Positions 26,262 through 43,784 of a DNA stretch of 64,000 bases are shown here, piece by piece. The notes under the pieces were generated by a model. It did no database searches. It saw only the letters and a program-made list of their open reading frames with translations, and was not told the DNA's origin. This stretch comes from Deinococcus murrayi DSM 11303 (GTDB lineage Bacteria > Deinococcota > Deinococci > Deinococcales > Deinococcaceae): positions 1 through 64,000 of the forward strand of contig NZ_AXWT01000009.1 of NCBI RefSeq assembly GCF_000482805.1. The letters are read 5' to 3'. Each line of letters opens with the position of its first letter. Position 1 is the first letter of the stretch. The translations under genes and the position numbers were made by a program.

Positions 26262-26999
26262 ATGACCTCCGCTTCTCCCTCGCCCCGCCGAGCGGCCTGG
26301 GCGCTGCGCTGGGGGCTGCCCGCCCTCCTCGTGCTGGGGTTGGCGGCGCTGGGGCTGACGCCGGAGGCACGGGCCTTTGTGGGCGAGGGCTGGGCGGCCC
26401 TGACCTCCCGCGACCCGGCGGTCACCCGCGCCTTTGTGCAGGAACTGGGCTGGGCCGGGCCGCTCGCGCTGCTCGCGGGGTTCGTCCTCCAAGCGGCGGT
26501 GCCCGTGCTGCCCGCCCTGGTCATGACGGCGGTGACGGCCCGCGCTTATGGTCCGGTCGAGGGCTTCGTGCTCGTTTACCTGGGCACCCTGCTGGGAGCC
26601 GCCGCCGGGTACGGCCTGGGCCGGGCGCTCGGTGACCCGCTGGTGCGGGCCTTGGCGGGCGAGCGGGCGCGGGCGGCGGCCCACACCTTTGCGGAGCGCT
26701 ACGGCCTGCAAGGGGTGCTGCTGGTGCGCCTGATGCCCGTGCTCTCCGCCGACGTGCTCAACCTCGTCGCGGGGGCGGCGGGGATGGGCTTCCGGCCCTT
26801 TATGGTCGCTACCGCTGCCGGAGCCTTGCCTGTCACCGCGCTGGTGGTGTGGCTCAGCGGCTCGGCGGGGCGGCTGGCCTGGGGGCTGGGGCTGCTCTCG
26901 GCGCTGGTGGGGCTGGGCGTGCTGGGGCGCTGGTGGCTGGGGTGGCGGGCGCGGCAGCGGCGCGGGCGAGGGAAGAGCGCCGAGCACCCCGGCAGCTGA
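26262..26999 (+). CDS. VTT-domain (DedA/TVP38-type) membrane protein
   Basis: 245 residues, at least five hydrophobic segments. The core with AAVPVLPALVMTAV, YLGTLLGAAAGYGLGRALG and the signature near residue 160 (VLLVRLMPVLSADVLNLVAGAAGMGFRPFM) matches the VTT/SNARE-associated family, membrane proteins linked to lipid handling or small-molecule export. Basic C-terminal tail is cytoplasmic by the positive-inside rule. Start set by the leaderless -10 element. Substrate unknown. Confidence 0.85.
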   Translation: MTSASPSPRRAAWALRWGLPALLVLGLAALGLTPEARAFVGEGWAALTSRDPAVTRAFVQELGWAGPLALLAGFVLQAAVPVLPALVMTAVTARAYGPVEGFVLVYLGTLLGAAAGYGLGRALGDPLVRALAGERARAAAHTFAERYGLQGVLLVRLMPVLSADVLNLVAGAAGMGFRPFMVATAAGALPVTALVVWLSGSAGRLAWGLGLLSALVGLGVLGRWWLGWRARQRRGRGKSAEHPGS

Positions 27000-27053
27000 G
27001 AAGAAGGGGAGCAGGCTCGCCCGCGCTACCGTGGGGGGCATGGGGGTGTGGCC

Positions 27054-27695
27054 ATGCGCGTCTTGATTGTTGTGGCGACCGCCGCCGAAGCGGCCCCACT
27101 CGCGGACCTTCCTGCCGACGTGGTCGTCAGTGGGGTCGGCCCGGTCGCGGCGGCGCTGGCGACGGCGTCGGCGCTGGGGCGGAGCGGGTACGACCTCGCC
27201 GTCAGCGCGGGGGTGGGCGGGGCCTATCCGGGCAGCGGCCTCACGCCCGGCGACCTCGCGGTCTCGTCCCGCATCGTGCAGGCCGACCTCGGCGCGTGGG
27301 ACGGCCCCACCTTTCTGGGCCTCGGTGCGCTGGGGCTGTCGGTGCTGCCCGCGGGGGCACACGCCGGGGCCTTTGAGGTCTGGAAGGGGGCGCGGGCACT
27401 CGCCGCCCGGCTGGGGGCGGGGTACGGGCCAGCCCTCACCCTGAGCACGGTGACAGGCAGCCGGGAAGGGGCGCAGGCCCTCGTCGCCCGCTACCCCGGC
27501 GCGCTCACCGAGGGGATGGAGGGGGCGGGGGTGGCCCACGCTGCCCTCCTCGCCGGTGTTCCCGCGCTGGAGCTGCGCGGCGTGAGCAACCCCGTCGGCC
27601 CCCGCGACCGGGCCGCGTGGCGTTTGCCCGCCGCCCTTGCGGCAGTCCGCCGGGGGCTAGAGGGGCTGCTGACAGGTCCTGGAGTTAGCTGCTGA
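27054..27695 (+). CDS. mqnB: Futalosine hydrolase
   Basis: 213 residues; splits futalosine to hypoxanthine and dehypoxanthinyl futalosine in the alternative menaquinone pathway. It has the nucleosidase/phosphorylase fold: VVATAAEAAPL at the start, VSAGVGGAYPGSGL near 50, and EGMEGAGVAHAALLAGVPALELRGVSNPVGPRDR with the purine-binding E-M-E and the terminal NxVGPRD typical of futalosine hydrolase. No other mqn gene is in view. Its 3' end overlaps the convergent gene by 11 bases. Confidence 0.87.
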   Translation: MRVLIVVATAAEAAPLADLPADVVVSGVGPVAAALATASALGRSGYDLAVSAGVGGAYPGSGLTPGDLAVSSRIVQADLGAWDGPTFLGLGALGLSVLPAGAHAGAFEVWKGARALAARLGAGYGPALTLSTVTGSREGAQALVARYPGALTEGMEGAGVAHAALLAGVPALELRGVSNPVGPRDRAAWRLPAALAAVRRGLEGLLTGPGVSC

Positions 27696-28110
27696 GCGGG
27701 GCTGCCCCCGCCGCCGTGCCGGGAAACTGGATGGCCACGCTCACCACGGTTCCCGGCGGGGTCTGGGGGTCAATGTTCAGCCACTGGCTCGCCAAGACTG
27801 GGGGGGAAGGTTGCGGGTCGATGGCCCGCAGCAGCACCCGCCCCTGCGAGGGCACGAACACGCACCAGCCGTCCGCCGCTTCGCGAAAGGCGCGCACCGG
27901 GAGGATGCTTTGCAGGGTCACGTCGTCGGGGGTGGCCCAGTATTCGGCCAGCACGAGGGCGTGCTCGCGCCCGTAGTCGTCGGGGTTGAGGTCGAGTTGA
28001 ATCTCGACCGTGTCGGGCCGCTCCGGCACGAGGTTCGTCCAGCCCGGCACGACATTGCGGCCACTCTGGGTGCTGCGAAACTGCTGCGGGGGGGTCAGGG
28101 GCTGGCTCAT
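27685..28110 (-). CDS. Hypothetical protein
   Basis: 141 residues, no signal peptide, membrane segment or known motif. Beta-rich look with a Tyr/Trp core (WATPDDVTLQSILPVRAF, WCVFVPSQGRVLLRA) and a Pro/Gly/Ala tail. It starts at ATG 28110; the tail overlaps convergent mqnB. Length and codon use suggest a real gene. Confidence 0.65.
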   Translation of the reverse strand: MSQPLTPPQQFRSTQSGRNVVPGWTNLVPERPDTVEIQLDLNPDDYGREHALVLAEYWATPDDVTLQSILPVRAFREAADGWCVFVPSQGRVLLRAIDPQPSPPVLASQWLNIDPQTPPGTVVSVAIQFPGTAAGAAPLSS

Positions 28111-28249
28111 ACGGGCAGGCTAGCGCGGCGGAGCACCCCGCTGCACCCAGGACCGAGCAGTATCCTGCGGGGGTTGTTTGGCGGCTTCGTCTCCCGTCTT
28201 TCCTTTCTCTCCGAGTCTTTCCGAGCGTTTCTCCGAGGACCCCCCTGCC

Positions 28250-29332
<1,083 letters not shown>

Positions 29333-29413
29333 GCCGGGCACGCCTACTTTTCTTGAGTGGGGTCGTGTTAACCTGGCGTCGGAGGTCGGGTGCAGGCCCG
29401 GCAAAACGACATC

Positions 29414-30532
<1,119 letters not shown>

Positions 30533-30719
30533 AGGCGTTGCTGAGAAGCGGGGGAGCAGAACAGGGGAGGTGTTCCCGCCAGGGGAACGGTGCCTGCTCC
30601 TGCCCGCCCCCTGCGCGAAGGTATCAGGGGCGGGTATGCTGCTGTGCGGCCCGCGCCCCGCGGCGACACATCCTAGCCCCTTGCACCCCCCCCGCTGCCG
30701 TCCCCGGAGGTCCCCCACT

Positions 30720-31718
30720 GTGACTGTCTCTCAAAGTCCTCTCGCCAAGCGCCTCACCCAAAGCCGCCGCCAGCCGCTGCTGGTTTTTTCTGGCCAAAGC
30801 AACCGCCCCCTGGCCCAAGCGATTTGCGACAACCTGGGGGTGCCCCTGGGCAAAAGCAAAACTGAGAAGTTCACCAATGACAATCTGATTGTGCATTACG
30901 AGCAGTCTCTGCGCGAGGGCGACGTGTTTATCGTGCAGAGCTTTTCGACCCCGGTCAGCGACGCCATCATGGAGCTGATGCTGATGATTGACGCCGCCAA
31001 GAGCGCCTCGGCGGGCCGGGTCACGGCGGTCATTCCGTACTACTCGTACTCGCGCAGCGACAAAAAAGACAGCCCGCGCATCTCCATCGCGGGCCGCCTG
31101 ATGGCCGACCTGCTGCAAGCGGCGGGGGCTGACCGGGTGCTCACCATGACCCTGCACGCCCCGCAGGTGCACGGCTTTTTCAAGATTCCGGTGGACCACC
31201 TCTCGGCGGACGTCGTCCTCAGCGAGCACTTCAAAAAGTGCGTGTCGAATGCCCACGAGGGGGTGGTGCTGGCCCCCGACGCGGGCAGCATCAAGCGGGC
31301 TTCGCAAATCGCCCGCCGCCTGGATTCGGGCCTCGCCATGATTGACAAAGAGCGCCTCTCAGACACCGAGGTGAGGCCCCGCGCCCTCATCGGGGACGTG
31401 GAAGGCAAGACCGTCTTTATCGTGGACGACGAGATTAGCACCGCCGGAAGCCTCGTCGAGACGGTGAACGTGGCCCGCAGCATGGGGGCCAAGGACGTCT
31501 ATGTCGCCGTCACCCACGGCGTGTACACCGGTCCGGCCATCCAGCGCATTGCCGCCCTCGACGTCACCCAGGTCGCGAGCACGAACACGGTGCTTGTTCC
31601 CGAAGAGAAGATTCGCGCCGCCAACGGCAAGCTCGCCGTCCTCGACGTGGCTCCCCTCTTTGCGAACGCCATCGCCAACATCCACACGGGCGAGAGCGTC
31701 AGCACGCTGTTCTCCTGA
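30720..31718 (+). CDS. prs: Ribose-phosphate pyrophosphokinase
   Basis: 332 residues from GTG 30720 with GGAGG nine bases upstream. Makes PRPP from ribose-5-phosphate and ATP. Seen: [50 protein letters not shown] (flexible loop), and the PRPP site [16 protein letters not shown] near residue 235. The R in place of the usual SRQDRK loop residues (SRSDKKD) is a small departure. About 10 residues longer at the N-terminus than usual. Confidence 0.95.
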   Translation: MTVSQSPLAKRLTQSRRQPLLVFSGQSNRPLAQAICDNLGVPLGKSKTEKFTNDNLIVHYEQSLREGDVFIVQSFSTPVSDAIMELMLMIDAAKSASAGRVTAVIPYYSYSRSDKKDSPRISIAGRLMADLLQAAGADRVLTMTLHAPQVHGFFKIPVDHLSADVVLSEHFKKCVSNAHEGVVLAPDAGSIKRASQIARRLDSGLAMIDKERLSDTEVRPRALIGDVEGKTVFIVDDEISTAGSLVETVNVARSMGAKDVYVAVTHGVYTGPAIQRIAALDVTQVASTNTVLVPEEKIRAANGKLAVLDVAPLFANAIANIHTGESVSTLFS

Positions 31719-31767
31719 CAAACGAGCCTCAAAAAGCCAAGCGGTTGAAAAAATAAAGCATCAGGGC

Positions 31768-31773
31768 TAGACT
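31768..31773 (+). promoter_or_regulatory. -10 element (TAGACT), two-domain VOC gene
   Basis: TAGACT followed by 5 bases and the ATG at 31779. Confidence 0.45.
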
Positions 31774-31778
31774 TGGGC

Positions 31779-32645
31779 ATGACCCACCCTGCTGCTCTGG
31801 ACTTTTCCGCCTGGCCCCAGTTGGGCGCGGTGACCCTGTTGGTCCGCGACCTGCCGCGCCTGACCGCCTTTTACGCGGAAGTGCTGGGGCTGGCGGTGCT
31901 GCGCCAGAACAGAGAAGAAGCCGCACTGGGTGTGGGCGAGGCCGAATGGCTGCGGCTGCGAAGCCGCCCCGACCTGCCTGCGCCGGAGCCGCGGCGACCA
32001 GGACTCTTTCACGCGGCCTTGTTGCTGCCGGACCGCGCCGCGTTGGGAAGCTGGGTGCGGCACGCGTCGGCGCTGGGGGTCCGGTTGGGGGCGGGCGACC
32101 ACCTGGTCAGCGAAGCCCTCTACCTGACGGACCCGGAGGGCAACGGGGTGGAGGTCTACCGCGACCGCCCCCGCGAGGAGTGGAGCTGGGCGGGCGGACA
32201 GGTCCGCATGGACACCCTGCCGCTGGACCTGCCCGGCTTGCTCGCGGTGGGCGAGGCCGCCGGGCCGTTTCGTGGGGCCGCGCCCGGCACCCGGCTGGGC
32301 CACGTGCATCTGCGGGTGGGGGACGCGGCGCGGGCTGCCCGTTTCTACGCGCAGGCGCTGGACCTGCACCCGGTTGCCGAGTGGCGCGGGGCCGCGTTTC
32401 TCTCGTGGGGGGGGTATCACCATCACTTCGGCCTCAACGAGTGGGAGACCCGTGGGGCGGGCCGTCCGCTGGCCCCCGCTACCGGACTGGGTGAGGTCGA
32501 GATCCTCGTTCCTGACCTCGCCCCCGCGCGGGCGCGGCTCGCGGCGTTGGGTGTTCCCGCTGCGGAAGAAGCCGGGGCGCTCGCCTTCGCCGACCCCTGG
32601 GGCCTGCGCCTGATCCTCCGTGCCTCTCCCGCTGCGGGCGGCTAG
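31779..32645 (+). CDS. Two-domain VOC protein, extradiol dioxygenase-like (CatE type)
   Basis: 288 residues from ATG 31779. Two vicinal-oxygen-chelate modules: one starting [24 protein letters not shown] and a second starting [23 protein letters not shown] near residue 166. A His in [11 protein letters not shown], the His of GHVHLRV and a Glu in VEILVPD or [12 protein letters not shown] are possible metal ligands. The layout matches the COG2514 catechol-2,3-dioxygenase-like family, but activity on a catechol is not shown. Its TAG stop is part of the -10 element of the Rieske gene. Confidence 0.8.
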   Translation: MTHPAALDFSAWPQLGAVTLLVRDLPRLTAFYAEVLGLAVLRQNREEAALGVGEAEWLRLRSRPDLPAPEPRRPGLFHAALLLPDRAALGSWVRHASALGVRLGAGDHLVSEALYLTDPEGNGVEVYRDRPREEWSWAGGQVRMDTLPLDLPGLLAVGEAAGPFRGAAPGTRLGHVHLRVGDAARAARFYAQALDLHPVAEWRGAAFLSWGGYHHHFGLNEWETRGAGRPLAPATGLGEVEILVPDLAPARARLAALGVPAAEEAGALAFADPWGLRLILRASPAAGG

Positions 32646-32648
32646 ACT
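32643..32648 (+). promoter_or_regulatory. -10 element (TAGACT) for the Rieske gene
   Basis: TAGACT overlaps the stop codon of the VOC gene and precedes the Rieske ATG (32657) by 8 bases. Confidence 0.5.
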
Positions 32649-32656
32649 CCGGGGCG

Positions 32657-32977
32657 ATGAGCGAGGGAACAGAACGGGTGCGGGTGGGCCGAGAAGCCGA
32701 GTTGCCGGAGGGCAGCCAGACCGAGGTGACGGTGGGCGGCCAGAGCGTGGTGGTCGTCCGCTACGAGGGCGAGTTTTACGCCCTACGCAACAACTGCACC
32801 CACAAGGATTTTCCCCTGCTCGGCGGCGAGGTGAGTGATGGGCGCATCACCTGCACCAAGCATGGGGCCAAGTTTGAGCTGGCGACGGGGAAGGCAAAAG
32901 CGCTGCCCGCCGTCAAGCCCGTGAGGATTTACCGCACGGTGCGCGAGGCGGGCGAAGTGTTCGTTGAGGCGCTGTGA
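32657..32977 (+). CDS. Rieske [2Fe-2S] ferredoxin-like protein
   Basis: 106 residues. Cluster motif [11 protein letters not shown] (C-x-H) at about residue 47 and [10 protein letters not shown] (C-x-x-H) at about 67 give the two Cys and two His ligands of a Rieske centre. Small, soluble and without signal peptide, like the ferredoxin components of dioxygenases or NirD-like proteins. The dioxygenase-like gene just upstream makes an electron-transfer role plausible, but no oxygenase large subunit is nearby. Confidence 0.9.
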   Translation: MSEGTERVRVGREAELPEGSQTEVTVGGQSVVVVRYEGEFYALRNNCTHKDFPLLGGEVSDGRITCTKHGAKFELATGKAKALPAVKPVRIYRTVREAGEVFVEAL

Positions 32978-32983
32978 AGGGAG

Positions 32984-33154
32984 CTAGCGCCCGCCCCTGG
33001 TAAGCCGCCACAGGGTGTAGGCGTTGTTCAAAAACAGCAGGCCACACAGCAGCGCGAAGATGGTCTCGCCGCGCTGAAAGAAGCGAATCCCCAGGATGCC
33101 CCAGCCGCACATCAGCGCGACGACCAGCCAGATGCGCCAAGCGGGAGCATTCAC
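32984..33154 (-). CDS. Small two-helix membrane protein
   Basis: 56 residues, translated by hand: GTG start at 33154 with GGAGG five bases upstream, TAG stop at 32984-32986. The protein (MNAPAWRIWLVVALMCGWG at its start) has two hydrophobic helices, about 7-23 and 32-44, joined by IRFFQRGET, and ends in a basic tail (WRLTRGGR). It lies between the Rieske gene and the subtilase, on the subtilase strand. Function unknown. Confidence 0.65.
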   Translation of the reverse strand: MNAPAWRIWLVVALMCGWGILGIRFFQRGETIFALLCGLLFLNNAYTLWRLTRGGR

Positions 33155-33183
33155 AGGGTCCTCCAGGTCAGCATGGCCCTAGC

Positions 33184-34413
33184 CTAGCGCACCCCGCCGG
33201 GGCGAAGCGTCCCACTTGGCGCGGGGGCGGGGGCCAGGACAGACCGGACCGCCGCTTCCGCGTTCAGCAGTCCCGCACCGCAACTGCGCTGCGGGTCGGG
33301 GTCGCAGCGCCCACCCGGAAAGGGGGTGGCCGTGCGGAGCAGCAGGTCACGCACCTGCGCGGGCGTCAAGGTGGGCTTGAGGCCAAACAGCAGGCTCGCG
33401 ACTCCCGCCACGTGCGGGGCGGCGAGGCTGGTGCCGTCCGGGGTGCGCTCGCCGCCCGGCCCACTCACGCTGCTCGCCAGGATGCCTCGCCCCCGCTCGC
33501 CTCCAGGCGCGGCCAGGGCCACGCTGCGCCCCCAGTTGGCATAGCCAGGGCGCTGGCCTCCCTCCGACACGCTCGTCACGGTCAGGACGTTCCGGCACCC
33601 CGCGGGCGAGTACCCACTCGCGTCGGCCCCGTCGTTGGCGGCCCCCGCGACGACCAGTGCCCCCCGCGCCGTCACCGCGTCCACGGCGGCCTGAATGCGG
33701 GCGTCGCAGCCGCTCAGCGGGATGAAGTCCGCGTACAGGCTGAGGTTGAGCACCCGCGCCGGGTTGGGGTTGGTGGGCACCCCCGCGACCGCCAGACCCG
33801 CCGCCCAGCGCAGCCCGTCGGCGAGGTCTTGCGGGTCGATAAGGCCGTCTTGACCGGCCACCCGCACCTGCACGATGCGGGCGCGGGGGTTGATGCCGGC
33901 CATGCCGCGCCCGTCGTGTGCCGCTCCAATCAGGTTGCCGATCACCTCGGCGTGATAGGCATACTCACCCACCCCACTGCCGTCGGGGTCGCGCCCGTCC
34001 CTGTCCCCGGCCCGCGCCGGGTCCGACACGAAGTCGTAGCCCTTGAGCAGCCGCCCGGCGAGTTCGGGCGTGCTGACAAAGCCGGTGTCGAGCACGGCCA
34101 CCGTGACCGGAGCGCCCCGGCCCGTGCCCGCCAGCTGTGCCCACGCCCCCGGCATCCCCACCGCCGTCAGGTTCCACTGCCGCGGGAAGAGAGGGTCAGG
34201 GGGGCGGTAGGTGGCCGGGGTGGGGGAGGGGCGGGGGGGTGGCGCGGGCACGGCGTCGAGCGGCAGCAGCGGCGCGGGGGGCTGCGGGCGCGGCGGCTCC
34301 GGCTGAAGTTCGGGCAGGGCGGGCAGCGCAGGCAGCGGCACGAGGCGCGGCGCGGCGAGGGCCGAAGCCCCCAGCAGGCCAGCGCAGAGGAGAAGGGCGC
34401 GGGTCCGGTTCAT
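33184..34413 (-). CDS. Secreted subtilisin-family (S8) serine protease
   Basis: 409 residues from ATG 34413; frames further upstream are shadows of the divergent SDR gene. Signal peptide 1-20 (cleavage after ASALA), a Pro-rich stretch (26-72), then the protease. Catalytic residues: D109 in VAVLDTGF, H154 in [10 protein letters not shown] (Ala-Glu replaces the common Gly-Thr after His), oxyanion N260 in AGAANDG, and S329 in [13 protein letters not shown]. No long propeptide is visible. Likely a secreted or periplasmic scavenging protease. Confidence 0.92.
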   Translation of the reverse strand: MNRTRALLLCAGLLGASALAAPRLVPLPALPALPELQPEPPRPQPPAPLLPLDAVPAPPPRPSPTPATYRPPDPLFPRQWNLTAVGMPGAWAQLAGTGRGAPVTVAVLDTGFVSTPELAGRLLKGYDFVSDPARAGDRDGRDPDGSGVGEYAYHAEVIGNLIGAAHDGRGMAGINPRARIVQVRVAGQDGLIDPQDLADGLRWAAGLAVAGVPTNPNPARVLNLSLYADFIPLSGCDARIQAAVDAVTARGALVVAGAANDGADASGYSPAGCRNVLTVTSVSEGGQRPGYANWGRSVALAAPGGERGRGILASSVSGPGGERTPDGTSLAAPHVAGVASLLFGLKPTLTPAQVRDLLLRTATPFPGGRCDPDPQRSCGAGLLNAEAAVRSVLAPAPAPSGTLRPGGVR

Positions 34414-34458
34414 CCCGGCAGTCTGGCGGCTGAGGCTGACGGGCGGCTGAGGACCGCC

Positions 34459-34464
34459 TACCAT
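34459..34464 (+). promoter_or_regulatory. -10 element (TACCAT) for the SDR gene
   Basis: TACCAT followed by 7 bases and ATG at 34472. Confidence 0.5.
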
Positions 34465-34471
34465 GCGGGGC

Positions 34472-35236
34472 ATGACCCCCCAGACTGTCCTCCTGACCGG
34501 GGCTTCCAGCGGCATCGGCCTCGCTACCGCCGAAGCGCTCGCGGCGCGGGGCCACCGCCTCGTTCTCGCCGCCCGCCGCGCCGAGAGCCTCGCGGCCCTG
34601 GCCCGCCGCCTCGACCCCTCCGGCTCGCGGGTGCTCGCCGTGCCCACCGACGTGACCGTGGACACCGAGCGCCGGGCGCTGCTGGCGGCGGCGGAAGCGC
34701 AGTTCGGCCCGGTAGACGTGCTCATCAACAACGCGGGCGTGACGGTCGAGCGCGGCTGGTGGTGGGACGACCCCGACCCCCTGCGGGTGCTGCGGGTCAA
34801 CCTCGAAGCTCCTATCGAACTCACCCGGTTGGTGCTGCCCGCCATGCGGGCGCGGGGCCGGGGCCACATCGTCAACATCGGCTCGGTGGCGGGGCGGGCG
34901 GCCACCAACGGCATGTATTCGGCGAGCAAGTTCGGCCTGCGCGGGTTTTCGCTGGGGCTGCGGCGCGAGCTGCGGGGCAGCGGCGTTACGGTCAGCCTGA
35001 TTGCCCCCGGCTTTGTCCGCAGCGAGATGACGGCCTCGGCCCGCCTCCCCATGCCCGGCCCGGAGATTGTGGCGCGGGCTGTGGCGGACGTGCTGGAGCA
35101 CCCCCGGCGCGAGGTCATTGTGCCGCGCGTGTACGCGCTCCTTGCCGCCCTCGACCACTTTTTCCCTGCGCTGGGAGACCGGATATCGGGGCTGCTCATT
35201 CGGCGGCGCTATGACCACCGGGAGGGGGAGCAGTAG
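34472..35236 (+). CDS. Short-chain dehydrogenase/reductase
   Basis: 254 residues from the second ATG, chosen because the -10 element covers the first. NAD(P)-binding TGASSGIG at residue 8, NNAGV near 88, catalytic Ser in NIGSVAG, and Y-x3-K in MYSASKFG. Classical SDR; the basic residues after the first strand (AARRAES) favour NADP. The C-terminal region ([19 protein letters not shown]) resembles membrane-associated SDRs that act on lipids, so a lipid substrate is possible. An APP1-type phosphatase follows after 70 bases. Confidence 0.88.
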   Translation: MTPQTVLLTGASSGIGLATAEALAARGHRLVLAARRAESLAALARRLDPSGSRVLAVPTDVTVDTERRALLAAAEAQFGPVDVLINNAGVTVERGWWWDDPDPLRVLRVNLEAPIELTRLVLPAMRARGRGHIVNIGSVAGRAATNGMYSASKFGLRGFSLGLRRELRGSGVTVSLIAPGFVRSEMTASARLPMPGPEIVARAVADVLEHPRREVIVPRVYALLAALDHFFPALGDRISGLLIRRRYDHREGEQ

Positions 35237-35291
35237 TCCACCCCAAGCTTCCCTTCAGGCCCCGGCGGGCCAAGCGGGGCGGCCACCCCCG

Positions 35292-35297
35292 TACACT
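35292..35297 (+). promoter_or_regulatory. -10 element (TACACT) for the APP1-type gene
   Basis: TACACT followed by 9 bases and ATG at 35307. Confidence 0.45.
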
Positions 35298-35306
35298 GAC
35301 CCCGAC

Positions 35307-36419
<1,113 letters not shown>

Positions 36420-36443
36420 GGGAGGGCAGCCGCCAGCCAAGAC

Positions 36444-36473
36444 AGCGGACCGGGGGAAAACCTCCGGTCCGCT
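36444..36473. terminator. Terminator between the APP1-type gene and rnr
   Basis: AGCGGACCGG (36444-36453) pairs with CCGGTCCGCT (36464-36473) with additional G-C pairs toward an AAAA loop. Serves two convergent genes. Confidence 0.7.
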
Positions 36474-36489
36474 GGCCTATCGCCTGGGC

Positions 36490-40278
<3,789 letters not shown>

Positions 40279-40494
40279 TCCTCACCTATCAGGACGCGCC
40301 CGTGGGACTCTATATGGAGGTCGGTCGCCGGGCAGGGCCGCGTGCAGCGGGGCAGGCGGCAGCCCGAAAGCGGCACTCTCGCCCAGGGGCAGGGGGTCTC
40401 ACGCTTGTCGCGGGTCGCGCCCGGCTCTCCCACCTGCCGCAGCAGTGCCCGGAGGCGGGGGGCAGGGGCGCAGTCCTATGACCCGGCAGCGCAC

Positions 40495-41322
40495 TCAGTC
40501 TATCACGCGGGAGCAGCGGGGCGGCGGCGCTTGCCCGTTACGTTGGGTATCCCGCTCGACCCAGCCCGTCAGGGGGGCGTGGTCGCTGAGGCGGGCGGCG
40601 CGGTCGGCGGCCACCCCCCGAACCTCAGTCCCCGCGGCGAGGAGGTAATCGATGCGCCAGCCCACGTCGTTGGCGTAGGCTTGACCCCGGTTGCTCCACC
40701 AGGTGTACTCGGCCCGCTCGCCCAGGGCAGCGCGGTGCGTGTCGGTCAGGCCCGCGGCGAGGTGGGCGGTCATCCAGGCGCGTTCGTGGGGCAAAAAGCC
40801 GCTGTTGCCGCGATTTCCCCGCCAGTTTTTGAGGTCGAGTTCGCGGTGCGCCACGTTGTAATCGCCGCCGATAATGACCGGAAGGCCCTGCGCGAGCGTC
40901 TGCACCGTCCAGGTGTGGTAGTCGGCCAGCACCCGGTCCTTGAAGCTCTGCCGCTGGGGGCCAGAGCTGCCGCTGGGCAGGTACACGCTGGCAAATCGCA
41001 CCCCGCCCACCACCGCGCTGAGAACCCGGCCCTCGGCGTCCATCTCCGGGTGACCCATGCCGGGGCGTACGTCTTCCAGCGGAAACTTGCTCAGGATGGC
41101 CACCCCGCTGTAGCCGGGCTTCCGCGCCGGAAACCACGCGCTGGCGTACCCCAGGGCTGCGAACAGCTCCGGCATGGGGTCAGCGCGGACCTCTTGCAGC
41201 AGCAGCACGTCGGGGGCCTCGCGGGTGAGCCACCCCTCCAGGCCCTTTCTCAGGGCGCTGCGTATCCCATTGACGTTGAGGGTAGTCACCTTGAGGGGGG
41301 CGGGCAGCGGGGCGGGGCGCAT
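40495..41322 (-). CDS. Exonuclease III-family AP endonuclease
   Basis: 275 residues from ATG 41322. Base-excision repair nuclease of the XthA/ExoA family. Seen: VTTLNVNGIRSALRKGL, LLLQEVRA (metal-binding Glu), GYSGVAILSK, VASVYLPSG-type strand, IIGGDYNVAHRELDLKN (catalytic Asp and Asn), YTWWSNRGQAYANDVGWRIDYLL, and LSDHAPLTGWVE (catalytic His). Start supported by TATCCT 8 bases upstream; a further upstream start would overlap the divergent gene. The symbol could be xth or exoA. Confidence 0.94.
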   Translation of the reverse strand: MRPAPLPAPLKVTTLNVNGIRSALRKGLEGWLTREAPDVLLLQEVRADPMPELFAALGYASAWFPARKPGYSGVAILSKFPLEDVRPGMGHPEMDAEGRVLSAVVGGVRFASVYLPSGSSGPQRQSFKDRVLADYHTWTVQTLAQGLPVIIGGDYNVAHRELDLKNWRGNRGNSGFLPHERAWMTAHLAAGLTDTHRAALGERAEYTWWSNRGQAYANDVGWRIDYLLAAGTEVRGVAADRAARLSDHAPLTGWVERDTQRNGQAPPPRCSRVID

Positions 41323-41330
41323 CGGCGCGG

Positions 41331-41367
41331 AGGATAACGGATGACGGAGCCTACGGTCGGGTACCCT
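41331..41367. promoter_or_regulatory. Divergent -10 elements for the AP endonuclease and the 102-residue gene
   Basis: TATCCT (minus, 41331-41336) is 8 bases before the nuclease ATG; TACCCT (plus, 41362-41367) is 9 bases before the ATG at 41377. The two genes share a 54-base gap. Confidence 0.45.
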
Positions 41368-41376
41368 GGGGGCAGT

Positions 41377-41685
41377 ATGGTCGAGATCAAGTTCCGCAAC
41401 GAGCAGGATGGCCGCGAGTTCGAGCTGACCCACCCCCGCGCCGCCCGCGTGCTGGAAGACGTGCGGGCCTGGGCCGAGAAGAATGAGTTCGCGCATGTCA
41501 CCTTCTGGCGCGACGCCGCCGACGAAGAGCGGCTGTGGGTGCAGCTTGGTGACGACCGCCTGAATTACTGGATTCCGGTCAGCACCTTCACCGAGGGCCG
41601 TCATGAGGCGGTCGAGATGCAACTCGACTACGCCCGCGGTGCTCAGCGCCGCAGCGCCGCTGGATACGAGCGCTTCGATAAGTGA
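41377..41685 (+). CDS. Hypothetical small acidic-basic protein
   Basis: 102 residues from ATG 41377, mixed alpha/beta, no signal peptide: MVEIKFRNEQDGREFELTHP, a Trp/Glu helix (VRAWAEKNEFAHVTFW), then WVQLGDDRLNYWIPVSTF. Not recognised. Divergent from the AP endonuclease gene, but its role need not be related. Confidence 0.7.
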   Translation: MVEIKFRNEQDGREFELTHPRAARVLEDVRAWAEKNEFAHVTFWRDAADEERLWVQLGDDRLNYWIPVSTFTEGRHEAVEMQLDYARGAQRRSAAGYERFDK

Positions 41686-42019
41686 GGCCAGCTGGCGCTG
41701 ATTCCTGAGCGTTTGCCAAGCAACGCGAGGGGAAAAGCAACACGGGCTGGCCCTTCACGACCCTCCCAAAGGGACGACCAGCGGAACGCCCCATGCCGTA
41801 GAACCGTTCCTCGCCCTAGACCTCGTTCTGCTGCGTGAAGGGGCCAGCGACCGCCCGGCCCCTGCGCAGAGTATTTAAGCCCTCCTGTTGAAGGCTCCAC
41901 GGAACGTTTAAAACGTGGTGCCTTCTACGTTTTGGGAGGAAAGGCCGGGCGAGAGTTGGGCCGTGCTTCGGGGCAGGGTTCCCCGCTCCGAGAGTCTTAC
42001 TCGAAAGGCAGGTCCCACG
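41686..42019. other. 334-base intergenic region with inverted repeats
   Basis: No convincing gene. It holds an inverted pair GCTGGCCCTTCACG (about 41747-41760) with CGTGAAGGGGCCAGC (about 41835-41849), the palindrome-like CCACG...CGTGG (41897-41918) around GTTTAAA, and a 7-bp stem AAAACGT/ACGTTTT (41910-41916 with 41927-41933). TATTTAAG and TTTAAAA give it unusual local AT content. It could contain the promoter and leader of the next small membrane-protein gene or a small RNA. Confidence 0.4.
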
Positions 42020-42244
42020 ATGAAACTGTCCAACCTGATGTACGTGCTCGGCTTTGTTTCGATGGCGATGTCCGCTGGCTCCTTTACTGCTGGCAAAGCA
42101 GAGGGCGGTGCGGGCGATAAAGAAGGCGAAGAAAAGCAGCGGAGCGGCCTTTTCGTGGGCTTCTGGCCCCCCACGTTCTTCATCCTCGGCAAAATCATCG
42201 AGGACCGCGAGAACCGCAACAAGAACATCCTCACCGGCGAGTGA
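42020..42244 (+). CDS. Small membrane protein, paralogue of the one at 20536-20748
   Basis: 74 residues from ATG 42020 (MKLSNLMYVLGFVSMAMSAG). Two hydrophobic stretches flank a charged loop (GGAGDKEGEEKQRSG). The second, FVGFWPPTFFILGKI, aligns with FVGLWAPTFFILANR of the 70-residue protein at 20536-20748, and the layout is the same. The tail EDRENRNKNILTGE is polar. Function unknown. It is preceded by a long non-coding region and followed by a hairpin. Confidence 0.8.
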   Translation: MKLSNLMYVLGFVSMAMSAGSFTAGKAEGGAGDKEGEEKQRSGLFVGFWPPTFFILGKIIEDRENRNKNILTGE

Positions 42245-42294
42245 GCTGGCTTGTTTAACAGATAGACCACAGCGTTTCAAACGAGTACTGTTTT

Positions 42295-42321
42295 GGCCCT
42301 CTCCCCTCGTAGGAGAGGGCC
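42295..42321. terminator. Hairpin after the small membrane protein gene
   Basis: GGCCCTCTCC (42295-42304) pairs with GGAGAGGGCC (42312-42321), 7-base loop. The following TTGCGCAGCAAAGAGTGAGGG resembles a repetitive-element tail rather than a T run, so it may be a repeat hairpin. Confidence 0.5.
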
Positions 42322-42379
42322 TTGCGCAGCAAAGAGTGAGGGGCGCAGATTCAATCCGCGCCCTCTGGACCGTCTTTTT

Positions 42380-43720
<1,341 letters not shown>

Positions 43721-43784
43721 AGCTCTCGGCCCTCAGCTTTCATACGTCCTCCGCTAGAAAGGTAGACCTGTAACCCTTGCAGCC

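Noticed and set aside
25092..27539. 815-codon minus-strand frame
   Set aside because: Only the part from 26087 down is a gene (prenyl synthase); the rest reads through a repeat and antisense to the VTT and mqnB genes.
33184..35199. 671-codon version of the subtilase
   Set aside because: The part beyond 34413 is antisense to the SDR gene; a signal peptide starts at the ATG at 34413.
41588..41900. Short minus-strand frames in the 41.7 kb intergenic region
   Set aside because: No ribosome-binding site or -10 element, repetitive Gly/Arg/Pro composition, and they overlap inverted repeats.
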